Origin: Hyphomicrobium sp.
GTDB lineage: Bacteria; Pseudomonadota; Alphaproteobacteria; Rhizobiales; Hyphomicrobiaceae
NCBI GenBank assembly: GCA_016793445.1
Contig: JAEUME010000002.1
Coordinates: forward strand, 64,501-128,500
Reading direction: 5' to 3'
Length of the DNA: 64,000 nt
Position numbers and translations under genes: made by a program. This document shows, in pieces, positions 27,273 through 36,505 of the stretch. The notes under the pieces were generated by a model. The model worked only from the letters and a program-made list of their open reading frames with translations. It made no database searches and had not been told where the DNA came from. How positions within the stretch are numbered: the stretch's first letter is position 1; each line of letters begins with the position of its first letter.

Positions 27273-28586
27273 ATGTCTCGAGTCCTTGCCATGAAGGCGG
27301 CGCGCGATGAGCGCGGTACGGTCGCCATAATCTTCGCGTTGAGCTGCGTCGTGCTGCTGATCGTGATCGGCATCGCCGTCGATGTCGCGCGCTACTATAA
27401 TGTTTCAACGCGCATGCAAGCCGCACTCGACGGAGCGTCTCTCGCGGCGGCGAAGCTGTTGTCCGACCAGGATCTGTCTGACGCGGATGTCAAATCGCGG
27501 GCGCTTTCGTATTTCACCGCGGCATCCGCGACATTCGGCGTCAAGCCGTCCTCGATCGTACCGCCGACTGTCATTATCGACCGCGCGGCTCCATCCGTAG
27601 AGGTTCAAGGAAGGTTGGAGATTCCGACGTTGTTCGGCCGCTTTGCCGGCCAAGCGGCGCTGACCACAATCAGTCAGAAAGCGAAGGTCGTGTACGACAT
27701 CACGACGGTCGAACTGTCCATGGTTCTCGATATCACCGGTTCCATGGGAACAAACGGAAAGCTTGCCGACCTGAAGTTCGCAGCAAGCGACGTCATCGAC
27801 ACCCTTTTCGATGGCGCTTTGACCGACACCAACGTCAAGATTGCGCTCGCACCCTACTCTGCTTCCGTGAATGCAGGTGAGTTTGCGAACGACGTGACGA
27901 CGCTTCCGAAGGCAACGAGCTGCTACAAGCCTTGCTGGTCTTGCAGGCGTATCTGCACTGATACCACCGGCAGCCTCACAGACACCTGCGTTTTGGAGCG
28001 CCAGGGCGGGGAAGCCTTTACCGATGCCGCGCCCTCAGGCTCTGCCCGTCTTCCGAATGTGACGGGCTTGCCTTCTGTCCCCGCGCGCTACACATGCCCG
28101 GAGTCAAGCGTCATTCCTCTTACGGATCGCACCCATCGCGACGACCTAAAGGCGGCCATCCACGACTACAGTGCGGCAGGGACCACCGCTGGTCAGATCG
28201 GCACCGCTTGGGGCTGGTATCTTCTGTCACCGAACTGGGCAAGCGTCTTTCCGGCAGAAAGTGCGCCCCAACCGTACGGCAAAAGAAATGTTCAAAAAGC
28301 AATGATCGTGATGACGGACGGTGAATTCAACGCGTCCTACACGGGCGGTGCTGACCAGAGCGCCGAGGCCTACACCTATTTCGACAACTTGTGCGCCGCA
28401 GCCAAGGCCGATGGCATTGCCATCTATACGGTGGGTTTCGACCTCAACGTGCCGGACGCTCTCGCACATCTTCAGTCTTGCGCATCCTCGCCGACCCATT
28501 TCTACGATGCGAAAACCGGCGCGCAGCTGAAGAACGCTTTCAAGGATATTGCCAACAAGCTCGGCAATCTTCGCGTCGCCAGCTGA
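27273..28586 (+). CDS. TadG-like pilus assembly protein with vWA domain (second copy)
   Basis: 437 residues, ATG at 27273. Same plan as the protein at 25.0-26.2 kb: DERGTVAIIFALSCVVLL followed by the membrane segment, then vWA with MIDAS DITGSM and MTDGEFNASY. It differs by a Cys-rich insert, CYKPCWSCRRICTDTTGSL at about residues 211-230, holding five cysteines, absent from the other copy. Homologous but diverged, so an old duplication. Ends 13 bases before a long bidirectional terminator. Confidence 0.85.
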   Translation: MSRVLAMKAARDERGTVAIIFALSCVVLLIVIGIAVDVARYYNVSTRMQAALDGASLAAAKLLSDQDLSDADVKSRALSYFTAASATFGVKPSSIVPPTVIIDRAAPSVEVQGRLEIPTLFGRFAGQAALTTISQKAKVVYDITTVELSMVLDITGSMGTNGKLADLKFAASDVIDTLFDGALTDTNVKIALAPYSASVNAGEFANDVTTLPKATSCYKPCWSCRRICTDTTGSLTDTCVLERQGGEAFTDAAPSGSARLPNVTGLPSVPARYTCPESSVIPLTDRTHRDDLKAAIHDYSAAGTTAGQIGTAWGWYLLSPNWASVFPAESAPQPYGKRNVQKAMIVMTDGEFNASYTGGADQSAEAYTYFDNLCAAAKADGIAIYTVGFDLNVPDALAHLQSCASSPTHFYDAKTGAQLKNAFKDIANKLGNLRVAS

Positions 28587-28599
28587 GCGTTTCAAAAAG

Positions 28600-28637
28600 A
28601 ACGGCGCGGATTCTCATGAATCCGCGCCGTTGTGTTT
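28600..28637. terminator. bidirectional terminator between TadG-like gene and acs
   Basis: A perfect 14-bp stem, AACGGCGCGGATTC (28600-28613) with GAATCCGCGCCGTT (28618-28631), loop TCAT. It is followed by GTGTTT on the plus strand and by a T-run on the minus strand (AAAAAG at 28594-28599), so it can serve both convergent genes. Confidence 0.88.
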
Positions 28638-28657
28638 CCTTGTTCAGCTCACGCGGC

Positions 28658-30598
28658 TTACTTGCGGTTCTGCCGGTTGCCGATGAGATCGTCGACTACC
28701 ATCGGGTCTGCCAGCGTCGAGGTATCGCCCAGGTTTGAGAAATCATCCTCGGCGATCTTTCGCAGGATGCGGCGCATGATTTTGCCAGAGCGGGTTTTCG
28801 GAAGCCCCGGCGAGAACTGGATCAAGTCTGGCGATGCGATCGGCCCGATCTCCTTCCTCACATGTGCAACGAGTTCCTTGCGGAGCGCATCATCGCCTGC
28901 CTCGCCCGCGTTGAGCGTGACGTAGCAATAGATGCCCTGTCCTTTTAGGTCGTGCGGATAGCCGACGACGGCGGCCTCGGCCACCTTGGGATGGGAGACC
29001 AGCGCGCTTTCCACTTCCGCCGTTCCCATGCGGTGGCCGGACACGTTGATCACGTCATCGACGCGGCCTGTGATCCAATAGTAGCCATCCGCGTCGCGGC
29101 GGCAGCCGTCGCCGGTAAAGTACATATTCTTGTAGGCCGAGAAGTAGGTCTGCTCAAAGCGCTCATGATCCCCGTAGATCGTGCGCGCCTGGCCGGGCCA
29201 ACTGTCGAGAATGACGAGGTTGCCCTGCGCCGCGCCTTCAAGGAACGCACCTTTGTCGTCGACCAGCGCAGGCCGCACGCCAAAGAAGGGCCGTGTGGCC
29301 GAGCCGGGCTTCAACGGTGTTGCGCCCGGCAGCGGCGTGATGAGGATGCCGCCGGTTTCCGTTTGCCACCATGTATCGACGATGGGGCAGCGGTCGTCGC
29401 CGACGACATGGTAGTACCACTCCCACGCTTCCGGATTGATGGGCTCGCCCACCGATCCCAGGATGCGCAGCGACGCACGGCTCGAATTTTTGACCAGATG
29501 ATTGCCCGCGCCCATCAGCGAACGGATGGCGGTGGGTGCGGTATAGAAGATATTGACCTTCCACTTGTCGATAACCTGCCAGAAGCGCGAAGCATCCGGA
29601 TAGGTCGGCACGCCCTCGAACATCAGCGTGGTAGCGCCATTGGCGAGCGGCCCGTAGACAATGTAGCTGTGGCCCGTGACCCAGCCAACGTCAGCCGTAC
29701 ACCAGTAGATATCGCCCTCGTGATAATCGAAGACGTACTTGTGCGTGATCGATGAAAAAAGCAGATAGCCTGCGGTCGTGTGCACCACGCCCTTCGGCTT
29801 TCCGGTCGAGCCCGAAGTATAGAGAACGAACAGCGGATCTTCCGCACGCATGGGCTCGGGCGGGCACTCCGCCGAAACAGTCTCAAGCTCTTCATGCAGC
29901 CAGAAATCGCGGCCCGGTGTCCACGGCACAGGATTGCCTGTGCGGCGAACCACGATCATCTTGTGACCATCCTTGGCGTGCGCCAGCGCGGTATCCGCAT
30001 TCTTCTTCAAGGCCACCGGCTTGCCCCCGCGCAGGCCTTCGTCCGCCGTGATGATGACTGTCGACTTGGCGTCCTCGACGCGGTTCTGCAAGCTGTCGGG
30101 CGAGAAACCTCCGAACACGATCGAGTGGATGGCGCCGATACGGGCACAGGCGAGCATGGCGTAGGCCGCTTCGGGAATCATGGGCAGATAGATGGTGACC
30201 CGGTCACCCTTCTTGACGCCGTGCTTCTTCAGCACGTTGGCAAACTTCTGCACGCGCTCATGCAGTTGGCGGTAGGTGATCTTCTCGGACGCGTTGGGGT
30301 CGTCGCCTTCCCAAATGATAGCGACCTGATCGCCGCGCGTGGCAAGATGGCGGTCGATGCAATTGGCGGAGACGTTGAGTTCGCCATCCTCGAACCATTT
30401 GATGGCGACATTACCGGGAGCAAACGAGGTGTTCTTGGCGCGCGTGAATGGCTTGGACCAGTCGAGAGATTGGGCGGCCTCGGCCCAGAACTTCTCAGGA
30501 TCCTTTACCGACGCATCGTACATCGCCTTGTACTTGGCTTCATCGATCCAAGCCTTGGCCGCGATCGCGGCGGGGACGGGATAGACTTTCTCCGACAT
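28658..30598 (-). CDS. acs: acetyl-CoA synthetase (AMP-forming)
   Basis: 646 residues from the ATG at 30598, preceded by GGGAGGA at ideal distance. It converts acetate, CoA and ATP to acetyl-CoA. The AMP-binding P-loop is [20 protein letters not shown] and the hinge/C-domain [20 protein letters not shown] follow. The regulatory lysine acetylated by Pat-type enzymes is Lys606 in [15 protein letters not shown] stem followed by T-rich sequence on the opposite strand lies just upstream (30620-30650). Confidence 0.96.
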   Translation of the reverse strand: MSEKVYPVPAAIAAKAWIDEAKYKAMYDASVKDPEKFWAEAAQSLDWSKPFTRAKNTSFAPGNVAIKWFEDGELNVSANCIDRHLATRGDQVAIIWEGDDPNASEKITYRQLHERVQKFANVLKKHGVKKGDRVTIYLPMIPEAAYAMLACARIGAIHSIVFGGFSPDSLQNRVEDAKSTVIITADEGLRGGKPVALKKNADTALAHAKDGHKMIVVRRTGNPVPWTPGRDFWLHEELETVSAECPPEPMRAEDPLFVLYTSGSTGKPKGVVHTTAGYLLFSSITHKYVFDYHEGDIYWCTADVGWVTGHSYIVYGPLANGATTLMFEGVPTYPDASRFWQVIDKWKVNIFYTAPTAIRSLMGAGNHLVKNSSRASLRILGSVGEPINPEAWEWYYHVVGDDRCPIVDTWWQTETGGILITPLPGATPLKPGSATRPFFGVRPALVDDKGAFLEGAAQGNLVILDSWPGQARTIYGDHERFEQTYFSAYKNMYFTGDGCRRDADGYYWITGRVDDVINVSGHRMGTAEVESALVSHPKVAEAAVVGYPHDLKGQGIYCYVTLNAGEAGDDALRKELVAHVRKEIGPIASPDLIQFSPGLPKTRSGKIMRRILRKIAEDDFSNLGDTSTLADPMVVDDLIGNRQNRK

Positions 30599-30619
30599 TC
30601 TCTTAGATCCTCCCAACAC

Positions 30620-30650
30620 GCCGTCTTAAGTGACGGCAGTTTTTCTTTTT
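30620..30650 (+). terminator. terminator-like hairpin on the strand opposite acs, in its leader region
   Basis: GCCGTC (30620-30625) and GACGGC (30632-30637) with loop TTAAGT, then AGTTTTTCTTTTT on the plus strand. No plus-strand gene ends here, so either it stops antisense transcription into the acs promoter region or it is fortuitous. Confidence 0.4.
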
Positions 30651-30773
30651 ACCCGGCGGTGACTATGCGCCCTCGGCACTGCAATGACAAATTACTCCAA
30701 AGTAGGACCGTTACAATTGCCGCACACGCGTTTGACGGCAGTGAAATGGTAAACCTTGCCTCGATGTCCGGGG

Positions 30774-31442
30774 TCAGAGGCTCCAGACCGCTGTCCGCTT
30801 GATCTCCTGATCCTCCAGGTCGCGCGTCACGGGCACGCGGTACTCGGCCAGCGCCGTAAGCCGGCCATGCGGAAAATAGCTGCGTTGAGGATCGCCAATC
30901 AGCACGCGTGCGCCCGCGGCCTTGGCAGCGTCCATAAACGTCACGACCCGGCCGGCGAGGGCACGCTCGTAGAAGAGATCGCCGACGAGCAGAACATCGA
31001 CAGGCGGGGGCGGATGATCGAGAAGATCGCCAGGAACCGGTTCCACCACGGCACCATTGGCGGCCGTGTTGAGCGCCAGCGAGCATAATGCGAGCTTGTC
31101 GATCTCGGCCGCCATGACGGTGCGCGCGCCGCACATAAAGGCGGCGATGGCCGTCAGGCCTGAGCCTGATCCAAGATCGAGCACGCTTTTGCCCCGGCAT
31201 ACGTGGCGATTATCGAGCAGATAGCGCGCCAGCGCCTGCCCGCCGGCCCAGGCAAAGGCCCAATACGGCGGCGGCAGGTTCATTTCATCCAGTTCTTCCT
31301 CGGTCTTCTGCCACAAGGCGACAGATTCCTCCGCCAGGTGCAGCTTGATCTCGGGCACAAGAGGCGGGGCGAGCAGACGGGTATTGGCGCGAATAAAGCC
31401 GGCCGCCGCGATCGGATCATTGCAGTCCAAAGGGGCGCTCAT
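30774..31442 (-). CDS. class I methyltransferase, ETF-beta lysine methyltransferase (METTL20) homologue
   Basis: 222 residues. PPYWAFAWAGGQALARYLLD and KSVLDLGSGSGLTAIAA match METTL20 and its Agrobacterium counterpart almost word for word, with LVGDLFYERALA providing the family's catalytic-loop motif and RVLIGDPQRSYF near the C-terminus. Characterised members trimethylate lysines of the electron transfer flavoprotein beta subunit and so moderate its electron transfer. It overlaps the upstream EVE-domain gene by four bases (ATGA), so the two are co-translated. Confidence 0.85.
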   Translation of the reverse strand: MSAPLDCNDPIAAAGFIRANTRLLAPPLVPEIKLHLAEESVALWQKTEEELDEMNLPPPYWAFAWAGGQALARYLLDNRHVCRGKSVLDLGSGSGLTAIAAFMCGARTVMAAEIDKLALCSLALNTAANGAVVEPVPGDLLDHPPPPVDVLLVGDLFYERALAGRVVTFMDAAKAAGARVLIGDPQRSYFPHGRLTALAEYRVPVTRDLEDQEIKRTAVWSL

Positions 31443-31918
31443 AGCTCAGACAGTTTTCCGGGCTTCAGCCCGCCCATCCGGCAAATCTCCTTCCATTCGC
31501 CGGCAGCGACCGGCTGAACCGACAAGCGTGAGTTGTTGACGAGAACCATCTTGGCAAGCTTCGGATTGTCCTTGATGGCCTGCAGCGTGACGGGCCTTGG
31601 CATATCGGCCACGGCACGGACGTCGACGCACTCCCATTTGGGATCGCCAGCCGTGGAGTCGGGGTGGGCAAGGGCAGAAATCTTCAGTACCCCAACGACC
31701 TCAAGACCGATGTTGGAATGATAGAAGAAGCCCAGGTCGCCAAGCTTCATGGCCCGCATATTGTTGCGCGCCTGGTAGTTGCGCACGCCGCTCCATTCCT
31801 CGCCCTGCGCTCCCTTGGCCTTGAGCATATCCCAGGAGAAAGCGTCAGGTTCCGACTTGAGGAGCCAGCGGCCGGACGTTGGACCCTGCGAAGTGGTATT
31901 CTGGACCTTCTTTGTCAT
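31439..31918 (-). CDS. EVE domain-containing protein (THYN1-like)
   Basis: 159 residues. RWLLKSEPDAFSWDML and WSGVRNYQARNNMRAMKLGD are the signature of the EVE/PUA-like fold, which binds modified bases in DNA or RNA; human THYN1 is the best-known relative. No fused domain. Substrate is unknown. The ATG is at 31916-31918; the gene ends inside the start of the ETF-beta methyltransferase homologue. Confidence 0.9.
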   Translation of the reverse strand: MTKKVQNTTSQGPTSGRWLLKSEPDAFSWDMLKAKGAQGEEWSGVRNYQARNNMRAMKLGDLGFFYHSNIGLEVVGVLKISALAHPDSTAGDPKWECVDVRAVADMPRPVTLQAIKDNPKLAKMVLVNNSRLSVQPVAAGEWKEICRMGGLKPGKLSEL

Positions 31919-32075
31919 CTACGGCCGCTGCGCCCTATGACCTGATCATACCCGCAACTTAACTATCGCGGCTCGCCTGGCGCAAGAAAGTAATCCCCGC
32001 TACCGGGAGAGGACGGTTGAGGCCTCAGGCCCTCAAGGCGCGTGGGTGAAGGTGGTAAGGGCCGCACGCAATCTT

Positions 32076-33086
32076 TCAATCCTCCGCCTTGAGCGGCCGC
32101 TGCATCAGTCCGCTGATCGCGTCATCGACGCTAAGCGAGCCTTCCACGATGGCATGAACGGCTTCGGCGATCGGCATCTCGATGCTCTTCTGACGCGCGA
32201 GCTTGACGACCGCAGCAGCCGTATAGACGCCCTCCGTCACGGCATGGCGGCTGCCCAGGATCTGCTCCAGGGACTGGCCATCCGCAAGGGCGCGGCCCAG
32301 GGACATGTTGCGCGATTGCGGACTGCCGCATGTCAGGATGAGATCGCCCAGGCCCGACAACCCCATAAGCGTCTCCGGCCGCCCGCCAAAACACTCCGCG
32401 AACCGGCGCAGCTCGGCGAAGCCACGGGTGACGAGGGCGGCGTGCGCGCTGGCGCCCAGGCCGCGTCCGGCCACGATGCCTGCGGCAATCGCCAGGACGT
32501 TCTTGACCGCGCCGCCGATTTGCGCGCCGACTACATCGGATGACCAGTAAAGCCGCATCTGGCGTGACGACAGCGCCGCCGCCAGCGCCCGGCCGATGCC
32601 TTCATTGCGGCAGGCGAGCGTCAAGGCGGCGGGCAGGCCGCGCACCACATCGGCAGCAAAACTCGGCCCAGACAGCACGGCATGGACGGTCCGCGCGACG
32701 GTCTCTTCCGCCACCTCGGCCATCAGCTTGCCGCTCGCCTGTTCGATGCCTTTCGAGCAGATGACGAACGGCTGCCCGTCGCGAAGATGCCTGGCCATGG
32801 CTTGGGACACGCTCCGGAGGTGTTGGGCGGGCGCAACCATAAGCACCACGTCGGACCGCGCGGCCTCGACAATGTCGGCCGTGGCGCGGATGGCGGGATC
32901 GAGCGGCACGCCGGGCAGGAACGTACGATTGACATGACGCGAATTGATGTCGTCGATGACGTCCGCCTCGCGGGCCCACAGCAGGACACGCTTGCCGCTC
33001 TGGCTGGCGGTCTGCGCCAGCGCCGTTCCCCAGGCGCCGCCGCCGATCACGCTGACGGTATTCATTCGTACTGCGCTGGTTGTCAC
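32076..33086 (-). CDS. gpsA: NAD(P)-dependent glycerol-3-phosphate dehydrogenase
   Basis: 336 residues. It reduces dihydroxyacetone phosphate to sn-glycerol 3-phosphate for phospholipid synthesis. The dinucleotide-binding VIGGGAWGTALA lies near the N-terminus; SGPSFAADVV, the catalytic lysine region GGAVKNVLAIAAG and LSGLGDLILTC are conserved. The start is taken as GTG at 33086, seven bases after GAGG, rather than the ATG at 33065, which has no ribosome site. Confidence 0.95.
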   Translation of the reverse strand: MTTSAVRMNTVSVIGGGAWGTALAQTASQSGKRVLLWAREADVIDDINSRHVNRTFLPGVPLDPAIRATADIVEAARSDVVLMVAPAQHLRSVSQAMARHLRDGQPFVICSKGIEQASGKLMAEVAEETVARTVHAVLSGPSFAADVVRGLPAALTLACRNEGIGRALAAALSSRQMRLYWSSDVVGAQIGGAVKNVLAIAAGIVAGRGLGASAHAALVTRGFAELRRFAECFGGRPETLMGLSGLGDLILTCGSPQSRNMSLGRALADGQSLEQILGSRHAVTEGVYTAAAVVKLARQKSIEMPIAEAVHAIVEGSLSVDDAISGLMQRPLKAED

Positions 33087-33128
33087 GTGACGTCCTCGAT
33101 CCGTTTCAGTCCTGACAAGTGATGATGC

Positions 33129-33419
33129 TCACGCAACGCCGTCGGCAATGATGAGATCGCTTTGCGATGCCTTAAGGCGCAGCGGTAGCAGCTTCTGATA
33201 GGCGGCGGATTTGTACCAGCCTTCGGCGGCCTCGCGCGAGGGAAACGCGATGATCACCAGACGCGGGCGCGGCCATTCGCCTTCCATCAGTGTCCAATGC
33301 CCGCCACGAATGACGAATTCGCCCCCGAACGCCTCCACCGTCGGCAACACCTGGGCGCGATATTCGGCGAACTTGGCTTCATCGACGATGGTTTCCTGGA
33401 CGATGACATAAGCTTTCAT
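33129..33419 (-). CDS. DUF1330 domain protein
   Basis: 96 residues forming one ferredoxin-like alpha+beta barrel: AYVIVQETIVDEAKFAEYRA, the FVIRGG strand, then VIIAFPSREAAEGWYKS and YQKLLPLRLKASQSDLIIADG. These are the conserved blocks of DUF1330, whose function is unknown; relatives dimerise. It lies between tsaD and gpsA on the same strand and may share their transcript (42-65 base gaps). Confidence 0.88.
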   Translation of the reverse strand: MKAYVIVQETIVDEAKFAEYRAQVLPTVEAFGGEFVIRGGHWTLMEGEWPRPRLVIIAFPSREAAEGWYKSAAYQKLLPLRLKASQSDLIIADGVA

Positions 33420-33484
33420 GGGTTGCGCTTTCTCCCGATTGTTCTGGCTTTTCGTCTTTGGTCTCGGCCCGGCACGGCCACCTG

Positions 33485-34603
33485 TCAGGCCTTCACCCCC
33501 GCTCCGATCGCGGGAGACGCCGCGGGATCCAATGGCCAGCGGGGGCGCACTGGGGCGTTGAGACCATCGGTGAGGCCCAGCGCGAGCCGCTCAGCGCCTG
33601 CCCATGCGATCATCGCCCCGTTATCGGTGCAGAGCCCCAGCGGCGGGGCCAGCAGCACAAAGCCGCGCGCGGCGCACAGTGTCTGCAATGCCGTGCGCAG
33701 CGCGGTGTTGGCTGCAACGCCGCCTGCCACCACAAGAGCCCTTTGCGGGCCGGGAGGCAAAACATCCGACACCAGTCCCATGGCCACGGCGACGCGATCA
33801 CATACCGTGTCCGTCACGGCAGCCTCGAAGGAGGCGCACAGGTCTGCGACATCCTGCGGGTCGAGAGGTGCCGCCGCTTTGGCCGCGTGGCGCACAGCCG
33901 TCTTGAGGCCCGCAAAGGAGAAATGCGGCTCGGGCCGCCCCAGCATCGGACGCGGCAGCTTGAAGCGTTTGGAATCCCCGGCTCGCGCCTGCGTTTCGAC
34001 GTTCGGTCCGCCCGGCATCGGCAGGCCGAGCAGCTTTGCCGTCTTATCGAAGGCTTCGCCGAGCGCATCGTCGATGGTGGTGCCAAGCCGCCGGTAGCGG
34101 CCCACACCTTCCACAAGCAAGAGCTGGGTGTGACCGCCCGAAACGAGCAGCATGAGATAGGGCGGCTTGATGCCGTCCGTCAGCCCGGCCGTCAAAGCAT
34201 GGGCTTCCAGGTGGTTTATGGCGAGAAACGGCTTGCCCGCCGCCAGCGCCAGCGCCTTGCCCGAGACCGCGCCAACGATGAGGCCTCCGATGAGTCCCGG
34301 ACCAGAGGCGGCCGCAACAGCGTCAAGATCCGAATACGCGATGCCCGCCTCGGCCATGGCGGCGGAAATGATATGGTCCAGGCAATCCCCATGGGCCCGC
34401 GCGGCAATCTCCGGCACCACGCCGCCATAGATCTTGTGCATGTCGAACTGCGAGCGCACGACATTGGACAAAATCCTGCCCCGGCCCAGCGCGTCGCGGG
34501 CCACCACGGAAGCTGCGGTTTCATCGCAGCTCGTCTCTATGCCGAGAACCAGAAGGCTGTCCTTTGGCACTGCTGGCCGGGGGCTGGGACCGGTTGTTGT
34601 CAT
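33485..34603 (-). CDS. tsaD: tRNA N6-adenosine threonylcarbamoyltransferase
   Basis: 372 residues from the ATG at 34603; an in-frame start at 34627 adds eight residues. It transfers the threonylcarbamoyl group to A37 of ANN-decoding tRNAs. [15 protein letters not shown] begins the ASKHA fold; the metal-binding HxxxH lies in [25 protein letters not shown] and [13 protein letters not shown] are also diagnostic. Divergent from hemC, a conserved alphaproteobacterial arrangement. Confidence 0.95.
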   Translation of the reverse strand: MTTTGPSPRPAVPKDSLLVLGIETSCDETAASVVARDALGRGRILSNVVRSQFDMHKIYGGVVPEIAARAHGDCLDHIISAAMAEAGIAYSDLDAVAAASGPGLIGGLIVGAVSGKALALAAGKPFLAINHLEAHALTAGLTDGIKPPYLMLLVSGGHTQLLLVEGVGRYRRLGTTIDDALGEAFDKTAKLLGLPMPGGPNVETQARAGDSKRFKLPRPMLGRPEPHFSFAGLKTAVRHAAKAAAPLDPQDVADLCASFEAAVTDTVCDRVAVAMGLVSDVLPPGPQRALVVAGGVAANTALRTALQTLCAARGFVLLAPPLGLCTDNGAMIAWAGAERLALGLTDGLNAPVRPRWPLDPAASPAIGAGVKA

Positions 34604-34720
34604 GGGATCAACTGTAGCGCGCCGCATGGGTTTACGTACTGCCGCCCTTGGACCATAGATAGGCGCCGGTTACCGGGCCCACGAACTGCTCCGGCGGCCT
34701 TAGCACCTGGAGAAATACGC

Positions 34721-35656
34721 TTGCAAGCATCCCCGACTCTCACCATCGGAACCCGCGGCTCGCCGCTGGCCCTGGCGCAGGCCCACGAGGTGCGTGAGCG
34801 CCTGGTGGCCGCCCACGGACTGGCCGTGAACGACATCGCCATTCGCGTCATCAAAACGACCGGCGATCGCGTCCTCGACCGGCCCCTGGCGGAGATCGGC
34901 GGCAAGGGTCTGTTCACCAAGGAGATCGAGGACGCGCTGCTGGCCAATGAGATCGATCTTGCCGTTCATTCGATGAAGGATATGCAGACAGCACTGCCTG
35001 ATGGCCTGATTGTCGGCGCGACTCTCCCCCGCGAAGATGTGCGGGACGCTTTTATATCTCTCAAGTATCGCTCGCTCTCCGACGTGCCGACCGGGGCCGT
35101 CGTCGGATCGTCTTCTTTGCGCCGGCAGGCCCAGCTTCTCAACATGCGACCCGATCTGACGGTGATCGGCTTTCGCGGCAACGTACAGACGCGCCTCAAG
35201 AAGCTGGAAGACGGCGTCGCGGCGGCGACGTTCCTTGCGGTCGCCGGCCTGCGCCGGCTCAAGATGCAAGACCGCATCACCGCGATGATCCCGACCAACC
35301 AGATGCTGCCTGCGGTGGCCCAGGGCGCCATCGGCATCGAAACGCGCGCTGAGGACGCGCGCGTCGCCCGCTTCGTCGCGCCCCTCAATGACGCGGCGAC
35401 CGCCATTGCCGTTGCGGCCGAGCGGGCGTTCCTCAAAAAGTTGGAAGGCTCCTGCCGTACGCCCATCGCAGGGCTTGCGGAATTGCGCGATGGGGCGCTT
35501 TGGTTCCGCGGCCAGGTTCTTTCGCCTGACGGCAAGGTGTCCTACACCGCACAGCGTTCCGGCGCGCCGCAAGCTGCATCACAGCTCGGTGTCGCCGCAG
35601 CGGAGGACATCCTCGCTCAAGCCGATCCTGCCATTCTCGCAACGGTACACAGTTGA
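34721..35656 (+). CDS. hemC: hydroxymethylbilane synthase (porphobilinogen deaminase), TTG start
   Basis: 311 residues. It polymerises four porphobilinogens to hydroxymethylbilane. GTRGSPLALAQAHEVRERL opens the enzyme, AVHSMKDMQT and SSSLRRQAQL bind the chain, and Cys245 in GSCRTPIAG holds the dipyrromethane cofactor. No ATG or GTG is available; TTG at 34721 begins exactly at the conserved N-terminus and has GGAG (34709-34712) eight bases upstream, so the start is well supported. First gene of a heme/Mic60 block. Confidence 0.95.
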   Translation: MQASPTLTIGTRGSPLALAQAHEVRERLVAAHGLAVNDIAIRVIKTTGDRVLDRPLAEIGGKGLFTKEIEDALLANEIDLAVHSMKDMQTALPDGLIVGATLPREDVRDAFISLKYRSLSDVPTGAVVGSSSLRRQAQLLNMRPDLTVIGFRGNVQTRLKKLEDGVAAATFLAVAGLRRLKMQDRITAMIPTNQMLPAVAQGAIGIETRAEDARVARFVAPLNDAATAIAVAAERAFLKKLEGSCRTPIAGLAELRDGALWFRGQVLSPDGKVSYTAQRSGAPQAASQLGVAAAEDILAQADPAILATVHS

Positions 35657-35658
35657 AC

Positions 35659-36396
35659 ATGCACATCCTGGTTACGCGTCCGCTTCCCGATGCCTGGCAG
35701 ATGAAAGCGCTCGTCAAAAAGCTCGGCCACGAGGTCTCGATCGCACCCCTCATCGAGATTGTGCCGGAGACGATCGATCCTGCCGCCTTCGAGGGCGCTT
35801 CTGGCGTGATCGCAACCAGCCAGAACGGATTGCGCAGCCTGCACCTCGCCGCGCTTACGGATGCCGTGCGCCACCTGCAGATCTATGCCGTGGGCGAAGC
35901 AACGGCCAAACATGCCCTCGATCTGAAGTTGCGAAATATCACTGCCGGGCGTGGCACCGGCGCGGATCTCGTCTCGGCAATCGCCGAACGCCACAAGAAC
36001 CGCAAGGGTCACCTCGTTCATCTGGCCGGTGACCACCTCGCCTACGACATGAAGGAGGCGCTCGCGGCACACGGCATCGAGGTGAGGCCCATTCTCGCCT
36101 ACCGGTCCGTGGCGGCCACCACGCTGGCGCCTGAAGTCATTGGCAAAATTAAGACCGGACAGATCGATGCCGTGATCTTGATGTCCCCCCGGACAGCCGA
36201 AATCTGGTCTAAGCTCGCCGCTGAACACGGGCTTGGGGCCGAATTAAACCGGATCGCTCACATCTGTCTGTCTCCTGCGGTCGCGGGAAAGTTGCAGCTG
36301 GCACCGGGTGCGCGCGTCGAAATCGCGGCCGAGCCTCATATGAACGAAGTGCTTTCGCTGATCAAAGGGCTGGCGGCCTCAATCGGGCAAGAGTAA
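35659..36396 (+). CDS. hemD: uroporphyrinogen-III synthase
   Basis: 245 residues from the ATG at 35659; a TTG at 35653 is also in frame. It inverts ring D and cyclises hydroxymethylbilane. This family is poorly conserved in sequence; recognition rests on ILVTRPLPDAWQ, ATSQNGLRSL, YAVGEATAKHA and AVILMSPRTAEIW, plus its place two bases after hemC. No ribosome site is evident, so translation is probably coupled to hemC. Confidence 0.9.
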   Translation: MHILVTRPLPDAWQMKALVKKLGHEVSIAPLIEIVPETIDPAAFEGASGVIATSQNGLRSLHLAALTDAVRHLQIYAVGEATAKHALDLKLRNITAGRGTGADLVSAIAERHKNRKGHLVHLAGDHLAYDMKEALAAHGIEVRPILAYRSVAATTLAPEVIGKIKTGQIDAVILMSPRTAEIWSKLAAEHGLGAELNRIAHICLSPAVAGKLQLAPGARVEIAAEPHMNEVLSLIKGLAASIGQE

Positions 36397-36505
36397 AAAG
36401 CTTTGGGCTTCGCGCTGCCCGGGGGGCAATTTGCGCCTCGAATAGCACCGGCATCTCCCCCGCCGGGAAAGCTCGAATGAGACAGTACGGAGGCGTCTTC
36501 ACTCC

